64,000 nt of DNA from assembly GCF_008704205.1 (NCBI RefSeq), contig NZ_VXLC01000015.1:372001-436000 (forward strand), written 5' to 3'. Positions within the stretch are counted from its first letter, which is position 1. Every line of letters starts with the position of its first letter. The notes beneath the pieces were generated by a model that was not told the origin of the DNA, made no database searches, and saw nothing but the letters and a program-made list of their open reading frames with translations. This document shows, piece by piece, positions 7,430 through 15,808 of this stretch. The stretch comes from Nocardia colli (GTDB lineage: Bacteria; Actinomycetota; Actinomycetes; Mycobacteriales; Mycobacteriaceae). The translations under genes were made by a program, and so were the position numbers.

Positions 7430-8320
7430 TCAGGCTGACCGATCACCCCGTCGGGACAGAGTGACGAGGGGTAATGACTCGGCAGCGGGGATGCGTTCGA
7501 GGACGCCGCCGGCGAAAACGTCGTACAGCGGAAGAGTTTCGAGGTGGACATAGCCGATGTGACAGTCGCACACGGTGAGTGGGCAGGCGCGCGGGGCCAG
7601 TGCGCTGCGGAACGAATTGTCGTAGAGATTGCCCAGCGGGTCTCGGACGAAATGGCAGCGGCGGACGGTCCCGTCACCGTCTACCGAGATGACCGAAGAG
7701 CCGGTTCGGCAAGCTTGGCCGGCGGAGTCGTGCGGGTGGCGGCTGAAGGGGAACAGCGGGTCGAGGGAGGTCCAGTCTTCGGCTTGGGCGTCGGTGTAGG
7801 TGTGCCCTTCGGCGGCGTTCACCCAGAGGTAGATGTGGTCGGGGAGGTCGGCGCGTAGCTGCTGTGCGTGTTCGAGATGCTCTGGGAGGCCGACTATTCC
7901 GACGCTGAAGCGGATGCCGGCGGTGGCCAGCTTGGTGGTCTTGTCGAGGAAGCGTTGGTAGGGAGTTTGCCCGGGGTGATAGGTGCACCAGAGGGCGAGG
8001 GTGTCGGGGTCGGCGTCGGATAGCCAGTCGGTGCGACAGCTGAGGTTGGTCTGGATGGCGACGCGGTCGATGTGCGGTGCGTGGGACAGTTCGACCATTG
8101 CTCGCCGATACCAGGAACGCACCAATCCCTCGCCCCATGGGGTGAACAGGACGGAGAGCCGGTCGTCGGTCTGCTGGAGCGCCCAGGTGGTGAAGCGTTC
8201 GAGGGCGGCGCGATCCGCGCGCAGTTGCGCGGTGCTGTCCCGGCGTTTGGCGAACGGGCAGTAGGGGCAGTCGTAGTCGCAGGAGGCGAGCGGTCCGCGG
8301 TAGAGGATGGTCAGGTCCAC
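7430..8320 (-). CDS. STM4011 family radical SAM protein
   Basis: A 296-residue radical SAM enzyme. The N-terminal CDYDCPYC (CxxxCxxC, residues about 14-21) binds the SAM-cleaving [4Fe-4S] cluster, in the sequence LYRGPLASCDYDC. The C-terminal third has further cysteines (GQACRTG, VRRCHF, PRACPLTVCDCH), suggesting an auxiliary cluster of SPASM or twitch type. It starts with GTG two bases after the STM4012 stop and is the last of five consecutive genes matching the STM4015-4014-4013-4012-4011 set first named from Salmonella. The reaction is unknown. Radical SAM enzymes with auxiliary clusters often modify peptides or cofactors, but no substrate is visible here. Confidence 0.85.
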   Translation of the reverse strand: MDLTILYRGPLASCDYDCPYCPFAKRRDSTAQLRADRAALERFTTWALQQTDDRLSVLFTPWGEGLVRSWYRRAMVELSHAPHIDRVAIQTNLSCRTDWLSDADPDTLALWCTYHPGQTPYQRFLDKTTKLATAGIRFSVGIVGLPEHLEHAQQLRADLPDHIYLWVNAAEGHTYTDAQAEDWTSLDPLFPFSRHPHDSAGQACRTGSSVISVDGDGTVRRCHFVRDPLGNLYDNSFRSALAPRACPLTVCDCHIGYVHLETLPLYDVFAGGVLERIPAAESLPLVTLSRRGDRSA

Positions 8321-8322
8321 GA

Positions 8323-9663
8323 TTACCGCAGCTCGTAGGCGGCCATCGCGGCTTGCACCGCGGGGGAGAAGAATTCGGGGCCGATCGCGTCGGAGTAGGC
8401 GAGACCCGTGCCGGTGAGGCGCAGTCGACCGGGTTCGGTGTCGGAGAGCCAGCCGCGTTCGCCGAGCGTATGTAGCTGAGTGGGGAAGTCCTGCCAGGGA
8501 TCGTTGCCGAACTGCGCCAGGTAGTCCGCGATGGCGAAGCCGTCCGCCTGTAACAGCGACTGGAGCAGATATCTGCGTTTCGCCTCGTCCCGATCCATCA
8601 CCCTGCCGTGCACCGCGCTACTGAAATCGGTAGTGGCGGTGTAGGTATCGATGATGGTTCGCACCTCACGCATCGAGACCGCGTAGTCGAACGAGTAGTG
8701 CAGTCCGGAGGTGTAAGAGCGGGCGCCGCAACCGAGTCCGATCATGCCGTCGGTCTGGCACGCGTAATCGTCCGGTCCCTGCGGTGGAGCGTCGCTACGC
8801 CGGAACATGCGCATGGAGACCTGCTCGTAGCCGTGCGCGAGCAGATGATCACGGCCCTCGGTGTATCTGCGCAACCGCTGTTCGTCCCAATCGAGGTCCG
8901 CGACAGCGGGATCGGCGTGCCGGCCTAGTCCGGTCAGCGGTCGCACATAGAGGGGGTAGAGGTAGATCTCCTCCGGCCGCCAGGCCAGCGCCGCGTCGAG
9001 GGACACTCGCCAGCTCGACTCGGTCTGACCGTCGATGCCGTAGATCAGGTCGATATTGAGGACAGGGATGTCGGTGTCGCGAATATACCCGAGCGCCGCC
9101 TCGACATCCGCGCGCCGCTGCGGTCGCACAGCTGCGCGGGCTTCTTCGTCGATGAAGCTCTGCACGCCGATGCTCAGCCGGGTGGTCCCGCGCTCGGCGA
9201 GTACGGCGAGTCGATCGGCGGTGGCGGTACTCGGCGAAGTCTCGACCGACAGCGGAATCGACCGCAGATCAGCGCCCATCACCACCTCGGCGATATCGCA
9301 CAGCCGCGACAACTCGGCGGCCTCGAGATAAGTCGGCGTGCCGCCACCGAACGCGGCATTCGCGAAATGCACCGGGTCTTCGTCGCCGAGGGCCGCCCGC
9401 ATGGCCTGCCCTTGCCGCGTGAGCGCGTCGAGGTAGCGACCGGTCAGACCGTCCGGTGCGCCGACGCGAGTGAACAGATTGCAGAAGCCACACCGCACTT
9501 CACAGAACGGGATGTGCAGATACAGCGAAAGCGCTTGCCGCGGTTGACCTGCCCACAGATCGGCGAGCGCGGGCCGCGGCGTCAGCGGCCGATAGGCGGT
9601 CTTGTGCGGATACGCGTACACGTAGTTCTGATACGGCCGGGGTAGCGCGATGGTGTCGATCAT
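8323..9663 (-). CDS. STM4012 family radical SAM protein, HemN-like
   Basis: A 446-residue HemN/HemW-type radical SAM enzyme. The cluster motif is CEVRCGFC inside LYLHIPFCEVRC (residues about 54-61), followed by the HemN-like elements FGGGTPTYL, SIGVQSF and NIDLIYGIDGQT. The C-terminal HemN-type domain is present (GLGCGARSY, YLLQSLLQADGF). The start at 9663 gives an ATGA overlap with the preceding hydrolase stop; the reading frame continues upstream but that part overlaps the hydrolase and is not expected. HemN proteins decarboxylate coproporphyrinogen, but STM4012 members form a separate branch in this five-gene set and their substrate is unknown. Confidence 0.88.
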   Translation of the reverse strand: MIDTIALPRPYQNYVYAYPHKTAYRPLTPRPALADLWAGQPRQALSLYLHIPFCEVRCGFCNLFTRVGAPDGLTGRYLDALTRQGQAMRAALGDEDPVHFANAAFGGGTPTYLEAAELSRLCDIAEVVMGADLRSIPLSVETSPSTATADRLAVLAERGTTRLSIGVQSFIDEEARAAVRPQRRADVEAALGYIRDTDIPVLNIDLIYGIDGQTESSWRVSLDAALAWRPEEIYLYPLYVRPLTGLGRHADPAVADLDWDEQRLRRYTEGRDHLLAHGYEQVSMRMFRRSDAPPQGPDDYACQTDGMIGLGCGARSYTSGLHYSFDYAVSMREVRTIIDTYTATTDFSSAVHGRVMDRDEAKRRYLLQSLLQADGFAIADYLAQFGNDPWQDFPTQLHTLGERGWLSDTEPGRLRLTGTGLAYSDAIGPEFFSPAVQAAMAAYELR

Positions 9664-10481
9664 GCGGAGCACTCCAAGAAGAAATGGCCGTAGGGGACGG
9701 TCCATACGGACTCGTGGCCCAGCCGATGGCCGGTGTAACCGTCGTCGCCGTAGGCGGTGCCGTGGTCGGAACACACGATCGCGAAACACTGCCGCCGGGA
9801 ACGCATCGCGTCGAACAGCCGGCCTACATGGGCGTCGATGTATTGCAGAGCGGCTGCGTGCGTCTCGCGGCAGTCGCCGGTTTCGCGGGTGGTTCCCGGC
9901 AGATGGAACCAGTTGGGTTGATGGAGCGCGGAAGCGTTGAGGAACAAGAAGAGTCGCTGCTCGGCGGGCAGGCCGGCGGCCACTTGCTCGGCGCAGGCCA
10001 CCTGGGCTTCGAACGAGGTAGGCGAAGCGACGGAAAAGTCCGGCTCCCAATGACTTTCGGCGAACAATCCGGGCAGCACGCTGCCGAGCGCGCCCCGTTT
10101 GTTGAAGAACCCGACACCGCCGATGCAGACCGTGTGATAGCCGTGCGCTGCGAGCGCGGTCACGAGATCGGGCGAGTCGAAGACGTAGGTGCCGTCCGCG
10201 GTGGTCTCGCTGCCGGCGAAGCGCGCGGCGAACAGTCGTGGGTGCGGACCCGGCGTCGCGGGCGTCGGCAGGAATCCGGCGAAGATCGCCTGATGTGAGG
10301 CGTAGGTGAAACTGCCTGGAGCGTGCCGCTTTTCCCAGTTGCCGTCGGGAAGATAGGCGGACAGGTTGGGCAGTTTGCCCGCTGCCGCGAGCTCGACCGC
10401 GACGTCGTAGCGGAGCGTGTCGAGGGTGAGGAGCAAAAGATCGTCGCGGCCGACAACCTCGTTCATATCAGGCCGGTGCAT
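9660..10481 (-). CDS. STM4013/SEN3800 family hydrolase (sulfatase/alkaline phosphatase fold)
   Basis: A 273-residue member of the alkaline phosphatase superfamily. The first strand carries the metal-binding Asp in LLLLTLDTLRYD, the likely nucleophile region is GSFTYASHQAIFAGF, and the C-terminal metal site is VCSDHGTAYGDDGYTGHRLGH. No signal peptide is present, so it acts in the cytoplasm, unlike many sulfatases. GAGGTG lies just before the chosen ATG; an in-frame ATG five codons later is possible. It overlaps STM4014 by 14 bases and STM4012 by 4, indicating tight co-translation. It probably removes or transfers a phospho- or sulfo-ester group on the product of its partner enzymes; the substrate is unknown. 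Confidence 0.82.
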   Translation of the reverse strand: MHRPDMNEVVGRDDLLLLTLDTLRYDVAVELAAAGKLPNLSAYLPDGNWEKRHAPGSFTYASHQAIFAGFLPTPATPGPHPRLFAARFAGSETTADGTYVFDSPDLVTALAAHGYHTVCIGGVGFFNKRGALGSVLPGLFAESHWEPDFSVASPTSFEAQVACAEQVAAGLPAEQRLFLFLNASALHQPNWFHLPGTTRETGDCRETHAAALQYIDAHVGRLFDAMRSRRQCFAIVCSDHGTAYGDDGYTGHRLGHESVWTVPYGHFFLECSA

Positions 10482-11592
10482 ACGTCACCTCGGGTGTATC
10501 TGGTTGCGGAGCAACGAAATAGGGCGCGGCGCGAAGCTGCGCGGTGTACGTGTCGACGCCCGCGGCGGGACCTTCCGGCAACCCGGTGAGTCGCGGCAGC
10601 AGGTCGCCGAACGCGTTGACCTCGCCGACCGTGAACCGGCGCCAGCCGATCGAAGGCAGCAGATCGACTCCGACACAGAGCGTTCCGGGAAAGCATTCGG
10701 CCGCACGTTCGCAGATCGCCAACGCCTCGTTCCAGCGCTCACCCGCCGCCATGCGAACGGTGGCGAGATCGCCACGGGTACCGCCCAGATGCAGGTTGGT
10801 CATCGGCGCCCGGCTCGTCCGCGCCACCGCATGGGTGGCCCGCCCCGCGACGACGAGCACCCGCAAATCGGCGGTCCGCCCGGCCAACGACGCCTTCGGT
10901 ACCCACTGTTCGATGTGCAATCCGTCGGGTGCGAGCCGGTCGACGATCGCGGCGATCTCCGACTCGCTGGTATAGCGACGAACCTTGAGCGAGTTGTGCA
11001 GCGCGCCGCCGGCCGCGACCTCCACCGACGTCGTCGCCCGCCACCGCGCCGTGCTGGTCGACTCGATCGCGAGCACCCCCGACGCGGAGGATCCGTGCGC
11101 GAGCTTCACGAAGACACGGCGAAGACCGTTGTCGCGCATCCGGTCTCGCACATCGGACCAGCCGCGCACAGGTGCCGCGGCACCGGATGTCGGCGAGGCG
11201 GGCACCGGAACGCCGGCGGCATCGAGGCGGGCATGACACAGCCGTTTGTCGAACAGCACAGCGAGTTCCGAAGGATCGTCGAGCCGGCGACCGCCGCGCA
11301 GCGATCCGGCCGCATCGAGGAACCGCGCGTACCACCGCGCCGAACCTTCCACGCGGGTCGGATCTTGCACGCCGCGCAGCAGCTCCTCCACCGCGGGGTT
11401 CTCCCCGGGCGAATCCAGTCGGACGATCTCGTCCTCGGCGAAGTCGTGACCGCCGTCGCGCAGCACGGCACGCCATTCGACCACCCGCGGCGCGGCCACA
11501 CCGACCGCCCGCGCGGCGTCGAGGAACAACCCGACCCGGCGATTCTCCCGGTTGCCGACGACTACCCAGCGCGTCGACGGCGGCTCATTCAC
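10468..11592 (-). CDS. STM4014 family protein, ATP-grasp-like
   Basis: A protein of about 374 residues. Segments resemble an ATP-grasp ligase: KRLCHARLDAAGVPVPASPT (pre-ATP lid region), VFVKLAHGSSASGVLAIES (phosphate-binding loop and lid) and CVGVDLLPS near the C-terminus followed by VGEVNAFGDLLP, where an Asn-containing metal site is expected. ATP-grasp enzymes activate carboxylates to join an amine or thiol. I prefer the GTG at 11592 because it overlaps the STM4015 stop by 8 bases; an ATG at 11631 lies inside the acidic tail of STM4015. Assignment to the STM4014 family rests on its place in the conserved gene set and on length. Confidence 0.78.
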   Translation of the reverse strand: MNEPPSTRWVVVGNRENRRVGLFLDAARAVGVAAPRVVEWRAVLRDGGHDFAEDEIVRLDSPGENPAVEELLRGVQDPTRVEGSARWYARFLDAAGSLRGGRRLDDPSELAVLFDKRLCHARLDAAGVPVPASPTSGAAAPVRGWSDVRDRMRDNGLRRVFVKLAHGSSASGVLAIESTSTARWRATTSVEVAAGGALHNSLKVRRYTSESEIAAIVDRLAPDGLHIEQWVPKASLAGRTADLRVLVVAGRATHAVARTSRAPMTNLHLGGTRGDLATVRMAAGERWNEALAICERAAECFPGTLCVGVDLLPSIGWRRFTVGEVNAFGDLLPRLTGLPEGPAAGVDTYTAQLRAAPYFVAPQPDTPEVTYAPA

Positions 11593-12562
11593 TGACCGCG
11601 ACGAAGCGCCAGACGGTGCCCTCGTCCTCATCTTCGTCTTCGTCGGCGTCGTCGGGGTCGAGATTCAGTCGCACGCCGGCCGGTTCGAGCGTTTGGGTCA
11701 GCCGCTCGCCCATCGCCGTGGACAGATAGTTGTGGTGCAGGTCGAGGAAGGACAGATGGCTGAGCGGTTGTCCGCTGAGCAGGGCGGCCGCGCCGTCGTC
11801 GGTGAGCACGCCCATGGAAACGTCGAGGACCTCGAGGCGAGCCACCACCGGCGCCGATGCCAGCGCGACGCAGATGTCGTCCTGGATCTCGCTGTTGCGC
11901 AACGCCAGATGCGTCAGCTTCGGCAGCCGGGTCCCGGCCAGGATCGGCGCGAGGTCGGCGACATCGGCGTCACCACCGTATTCCGAGGTGCCGAGCCACA
12001 GGTCGAGATGGGTCAGTGCGGGCAGGTCGCTCGCGGCGATCCCGCGCACGACCTCGGCCCCCAGGCCACCGGTCTCCACGATCAACTTGTGCAGGCGCTC
12101 GTGCCGGATAGCCGGAAACTCCAGTTCCTGGCCGCCGCGCACGCGGAATTCGGTCAACTCGGGGAAGGCCTCCAGCAGCACCGTCACCTGCCCCTGATTG
12201 ATCCAGGAGATCTCGCATTCCTCGCCGACGATATCGCCGACGAACAACGCACGCAGGTTCGGCAACCGATCCTTGGCGGCGAGCAACGCCTCGAATACCT
12301 CCTCCGGGCCCCTGTCGTACGCGTCGGTCCAGCAGCCGACGATGAACGCCCGGACCTCGGTGAGGTCGACGGCGTCGGCGAATTCGGCGAACGCCGCCGC
12401 CCACGACTCCGAAGGGTCATAGGAGGAAATGCCGATGCGCCAGGCCACCGAGCCGGCCGCGGGCAGCGTGTCCGCCGACCGCGCCGGGCCGCCGGAATCG
12501 GCAGTCGGGAAGTCGAACGCGGGCAAACCCCCGAGCTCGTGCAAGTGGTCCCCAACGGTCAT
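11585..12562 (-). CDS. STM4015 family leucine-rich repeat protein
   Basis: A protein of about 325 residues, first gene of the five-gene operon. Leucine-rich repeats are visible through the middle and C-terminus: LPNLRALFVGD, FPELTEFRVRGG, LPALTHLDLWLG, LPKLTHLALRNS, ARLEVLDVSMG and LSHLSFLDLHHN. The end is a strongly acidic tail (DPDDADEDEDEDEG). No signal peptide is seen, so it is probably cytoplasmic and may serve as a recognition or scaffold protein for the enzymes encoded after it. The ATG at 12562 has a purine/G-rich ribosome site; a longer frame upstream overlaps the divergent promoter region. Its partner genes and length support the STM4015 family name. Confidence 0.85.
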   Translation of the reverse strand: MTVGDHLHELGGLPAFDFPTADSGGPARSADTLPAAGSVAWRIGISSYDPSESWAAAFAEFADAVDLTEVRAFIVGCWTDAYDRGPEEVFEALLAAKDRLPNLRALFVGDIVGEECEISWINQGQVTVLLEAFPELTEFRVRGGQELEFPAIRHERLHKLIVETGGLGAEVVRGIAASDLPALTHLDLWLGTSEYGGDADVADLAPILAGTRLPKLTHLALRNSEIQDDICVALASAPVVARLEVLDVSMGVLTDDGAAALLSGQPLSHLSFLDLHHNYLSTAMGERLTQTLEPAGVRLNLDPDDADEDEDEDEGTVWRFVAVSE

Positions 12563-12714
12563 GTGTCCCCGCCCCTTTCGGCCGGTTTCGAGAATGATCA
12601 GCTGCTTTCTACCAAGCCCCTCCGACAACTCGGGAACCGGGCGGTCTTTGTCGGTGCCTGCCGCTACGGTCCTCGGCATGGCACCGATTCCGGGCCGCGG
12701 TGGGAGGAGAAATC

Positions 12715-13041
12715 ATGTATCGGCAAGGCGACGTCCTGATCGTTCCGTTGGCGGAGACCGCCGTGCCCGAAACGGCCGTGCACGCCGCCTCGGAGCCGCG
12801 TGACGCCCGAGGGCGATTGGTCCTCGCGCTCGGTGAGGTCACCGGCCACGCCCACGCGATCCCGAGTCCCGGCAGGTTGATTCGCGAGGCGAGCGCGTTC
12901 GGGCCGATGCTGCTGCACCTACCCGAGGGCGGGCGCGTCGTGCACGAGGAACACGCCGCCATCACGCTGCCGCAGGGCTGGTATCGGGTGGTGCGCCAGC
13001 GCGAGTACGTGCCGGGCTCGGTGCGGATCGTGGCCGACTGA
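12715..13041 (+). CDS. small conserved hypothetical protein associated with DUF6745
   Basis: A 108-residue protein beginning MYRQGDVLIVPL and containing GEVTGHAHAI and HEEHAAITLPQGWYRVVRQREY. I know this as a widespread but uncharacterised actinobacterial family, usually encoded just before a DUF6745 protein, as here. The compact beta-rich pattern with conserved His residues (GHAH, HEEH) could bind a metal or ligand. GGAGGAG eight bases before the ATG sets the start; an ATG five codons earlier is poorer. It is divergent from the STM4015 gene over a 152-base region, so both sides may share regulation. Confidence 0.7.
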   Translation: MYRQGDVLIVPLAETAVPETAVHAASEPRDARGRLVLALGEVTGHAHAIPSPGRLIREASAFGPMLLHLPEGGRVVHEEHAAITLPQGWYRVVRQREYVPGSVRIVAD

Positions 13042-13088
13042 ACAACCCGGTGTCAGGAATCTCGAACGAGCACAGGAAGAGCGAAGAC

Positions 13089-14099
13089 GTGACGGAACAT
13101 GATGTGTGGCGGTCGATTTCGGCGCAGACCGGTGCCGGCGACCGGGCGGCGGCGGAAGCCGGCGTACGTGCGGCCTACCGGCTGGCGGGATTGCGTGAGC
13201 CCGCGCGAATCGTGTGGGCCGGTTCGCCGTTGGCCGCGGTGCGGATGTTGTCGGACGGGGAGTTGGGGGAGCGTGGCGCCAGTGTCCGGGAGGCGCTGCG
13301 CAGCGGGCCGTGGGCAGCCGAACGTGCCCGCGTACACGCGGAATTGGGCTCGAAGGCCTTCAACGACCATTGGCAGCGCACCGGCGCGGACCTGTGGGAG
13401 CTGACCCGGACCGTCGTCGACCGAATCCGCGAGGGTGTCATCGAGGCCGCGGCGAGCACGCCCAAGGAACGCACCGGCGTCCGCCTGCTGCTGCTGGACG
13501 CCGTACTCGGCCAGCACGATGCCGCCTGGCTGTGCGCATTCGACACCACCGCCGAGTCGCCGCTCGGCGGATTGGCCACGGTCGCACGGGAAGCCGGCTG
13601 GTGGTGGCCGTACGAGAACGTCGCCCTGATCAGCGAACGCCCCACCGAACTGCACCGCGACGAGGCCGGTCGCCTCGACCGCGGCGACGGTCCCGCGCTG
13701 GCCTACACCGACGGATTCGAACTGCACGCCTGGCGCGGCATGTCCGTCAGTGCCGAATTCCTGGACAGCCTGCGGGCATTGACGCCCGAGCAGATCCGCG
13801 CGGAGGAGAACGCCGAACTGCGCCGGATCATGCTCGAGTACTACGGCTACGACCGCTATCTCGACGAATCCGGCGCGCGCCCGATGCATCGCGACGAGAC
13901 CGGGGTGCTGTGGCGGATCGCGCTCGACGGCGACGAGGACGTGGTGATGGTCGAGGTGGTCAACTCGACGCCGGAACCCGACGGCACCCACCGCACCTAC
14001 TGGCTTCGCGTGCCGCCGGCGACGACCACCGCCCGCGAAGGCGTGGCCTGGACTTTCGGGCTCGGCGCGGACGTCTACGAACCGGTGAAGCAGACCTGA
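13089..14099 (+). CDS. DUF6745 domain protein
   Basis: A protein of about 336 residues with the DUF6745 signature region in its second half: LHRDEAGRLDRGDGPALAY, then GFELHAWRGM. This repeat-like LH...GPA...Y...L..WHG pattern is typical of the domain. The N-terminal half is helical and Trp/Arg rich (AGDRAAAEAGVRAAYRLAGL). No enzyme motif is recognised and the function of the family is unknown. I chose the GTG at 13089 because AGGAAG precedes it; the ATG at 13050 would begin only 8 bases after the previous stop and lacks a ribosome site. It is co-directional with the small gene upstream, 47 bases away. Confidence 0.75.
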   Translation: MTEHDVWRSISAQTGAGDRAAAEAGVRAAYRLAGLREPARIVWAGSPLAAVRMLSDGELGERGASVREALRSGPWAAERARVHAELGSKAFNDHWQRTGADLWELTRTVVDRIREGVIEAAASTPKERTGVRLLLLDAVLGQHDAAWLCAFDTTAESPLGGLATVAREAGWWWPYENVALISERPTELHRDEAGRLDRGDGPALAYTDGFELHAWRGMSVSAEFLDSLRALTPEQIRAEENAELRRIMLEYYGYDRYLDESGARPMHRDETGVLWRIALDGDEDVVMVEVVNSTPEPDGTHRTYWLRVPPATTTAREGVAWTFGLGADVYEPVKQT

Positions 14100-14111
14100 C
14101 CCACCGCTCGG

Positions 14112-14888
14112 TCACGCGCTGCGGGAGTTCAGCATCTCGGCCAGGTCGCGCTCGAGGGATTCGGCGAGTGCGACGGTGGCGCGGCGGATCGCGGGGGTCG
14201 TGGTCGCACTGCCGCGACCGGCCAGGCCCAACGCGCCGATGAGCGTGCCCGCGGTGTCGTGCAGCGCGACCGCCGTGCAGCCCCAGCCCAGGCGCGACTG
14301 TTCCTGTTCGACAGCGATTCCGGTCTCCCTGGCATCGGTGAGGAGGGCGCGGAGGCGACCAGGGTGCGCGGGGGAGTACGGCGTGAGCGGCGGGCAGCCG
14401 GTCGTCAGGATGCGTTCGGCTTGTTCGGCGTGATGGGCGAATTGCAGCCTGCCGGTTGCGGTCAGCACGACACTGCGACCGAGCGAGGCCAGCGACGGCC
14501 ACGCTGTCTCCTTCATCGAATGACGATGTGCCGCGCCGAAAACGGACCCGACATTGACCAGCTCACCGTTGTGCAACCCGCAGTAGAAGGCGATCTCGCC
14601 GGGCGCTCGGGCATAGAGGTCTTGCAGGTACGGCTGCGCCGTGTGCGCGGTGAGCTGATGCCAGGTGGAACGCAAACCCTGATGGATCAACCGGTCGCCG
14701 GCCCAATAACCCTGCGGCGTCCGGATCAGCATGCCGCGCTGGACGAGTGCGTTGGCGATCCGGCGGACGGTCGGCTTGGGAATGCCGGTGTTCTTGGTCA
14801 GCGATGCGAGGGTGATCGGCGCCGGCGCGCTGGCCACCTCGTCCAGGATGGTGACGGTGCGACCGACGACTGTGCGGTCATCCTCCAT
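14112..14888 (-). CDS. IclR family transcriptional regulator
   Basis: A 258-residue DNA-binding regulator. The N-terminal winged helix-turn-helix lies at residues 8-70 (ITLASLTKNTGIPKPTVRRIANALVQ), followed by the IclR effector-binding domain with AFYCGLHNGELVNVGSVFG, ASLGRSVVLTATGRL and the C-terminal CTAVALHDTAGTLIGALGLAG, where family members bind small acids or aromatic compounds. Length matches the family (240-280). Its target is unknown. The upstream region contains a perfect 8-base inverted repeat that could be its own operator. It converges with the DUF6745 gene, and the next gene on its divergent side encodes a secreted protein. Confidence 0.88.
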   Translation of the reverse strand: MEDDRTVVGRTVTILDEVASAPAPITLASLTKNTGIPKPTVRRIANALVQRGMLIRTPQGYWAGDRLIHQGLRSTWHQLTAHTAQPYLQDLYARAPGEIAFYCGLHNGELVNVGSVFGAAHRHSMKETAWPSLASLGRSVVLTATGRLQFAHHAEQAERILTTGCPPLTPYSPAHPGRLRALLTDARETGIAVEQEQSRLGWGCTAVALHDTAGTLIGALGLAGRGSATTTPAIRRATVALAESLERDLAEMLNSRSA

Positions 14889-14902
14889 GGGAACCCCCCG
14901 TT

Positions 14903-14922
14903 CCGGTGTCGGCGGACACCGG
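14903..14922. promoter_or_regulatory. inverted repeat upstream of the IclR gene, possible operator
   Basis: CCGGTGTC at 14903-14910 and GACACCGG at 14915-14922 form a perfect 8-base inverted repeat with a 4-base spacer, 15 bases upstream of the IclR start codon. A further GGTGTCCG copy lies at 14931-14938. IclR regulators commonly bind palindromes of this size next to their own gene, so autoregulation is plausible. No binding data exist. Confidence 0.4.
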
Positions 14923-15068
14923 CTCCCGAGGGTGTCCGCTTGCTATATCGCAGAGTTCACCTCGATCGTGTCACTCACCGACACGGTGATGGTGCGATCG
15001 CCGGTACTCGCATCGCATCCTGATGCCGTGCCGCAGACCAATCGAGCGGCAGGCAGAGAGGGTGGACC

Positions 15069-15596
15069 GTGTCGTTCTTCATCGAGCGTGGAAAACACCG
15101 AGCCGGGTTGCGCGTCGCCGGTGCGCTGGCCGCGGCCGTCGCGGCGAGCATGTTCGTGCCGACCAGCGCGGCGGCCGCGCCGACCGACGTGACCGCGACG
15201 GTCACCACGCTGGGCTGGCGCATCACCGCCACCGTAACCAACAACTCCCGGTACAACGTGGACTGTCTATTCACCGGATACCACGATCCGGGCGGCCCGG
15301 GCACCGCGGACCCGCTCTTCGCCATCACCCTCCAACCGCAGGCTTGGACGACGGCCTCGAACAGCGTTTCCGGCGACGTCGGCGTGGTCCCGCCGGGCGG
15401 CTACCACACCTGGTGGAAATGCGAAAAGCCTTACGTCGCACCACCGCCGGGCGTGTTCTACCTCCCGCCGGCGCCATGGGGGACCGCACCGATGGTGACC
15501 AGGCCGACGGCCGAACCCAGCCCGATCACCTTGCCGAACTGTCCGCCGCCCGGCCCCGTCACCCCCTGCGTGCCGCGGTTCCATCCACCTCGCTGA
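15069..15596 (+). CDS. secreted hypothetical protein
   Basis: A 175-residue protein with a Sec signal peptide: basic n-region (ERGKHRAGLRV), hydrophobic core (AGALAAAVAASMF) and an Ala-rich cleavage region near TSAAAAPT (residue about 37). The mature part starts with a beta-rich segment (VTATVTTLGWRITATVTNNS) and contains two possible disulfides (VDCLF, WWKCEKP, PNCPP, TPCVP), ending in a Pro-rich tail. This resembles small secreted actinobacterial proteins of unknown role; similar Pro-rich tails occur in surface proteins of Nocardia and Mycobacterium. It starts with GTG after a purine-rich ribosome site. No neighbour suggests a function. Confidence 0.7.
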   Translation: MSFFIERGKHRAGLRVAGALAAAVAASMFVPTSAAAAPTDVTATVTTLGWRITATVTNNSRYNVDCLFTGYHDPGGPGTADPLFAITLQPQAWTTASNSVSGDVGVVPPGGYHTWWKCEKPYVAPPPGVFYLPPAPWGTAPMVTRPTAEPSPITLPNCPPPGPVTPCVPRFHPPR

Positions 15597-15808
15597 TCGC
15601 GGCACTCGAAAAGTGCATGCTCTAACGTAGATATGCGCATCTATCGATGCGACCCGCCATTCGACGATCCACCCGCCACGCTTACCTCCCGACCAGAACC
15701 GGCAAGGACGGGAAACCGCCGCCGCGCCCGAACAGTGGTTGCGGGATAGGATCCACCTGCACGGTTTCTGTCTCTGATGATCATGCTCAGTAAAGGGAGT
15801 CCGAGCGG

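Noticed and set aside
8323..10050. 575-residue reading of the STM4012 protein
   Set aside because: The first 129 residues overlap the hydrolase gene in another frame and look random; MIDTIALP at 9663 is the natural start.
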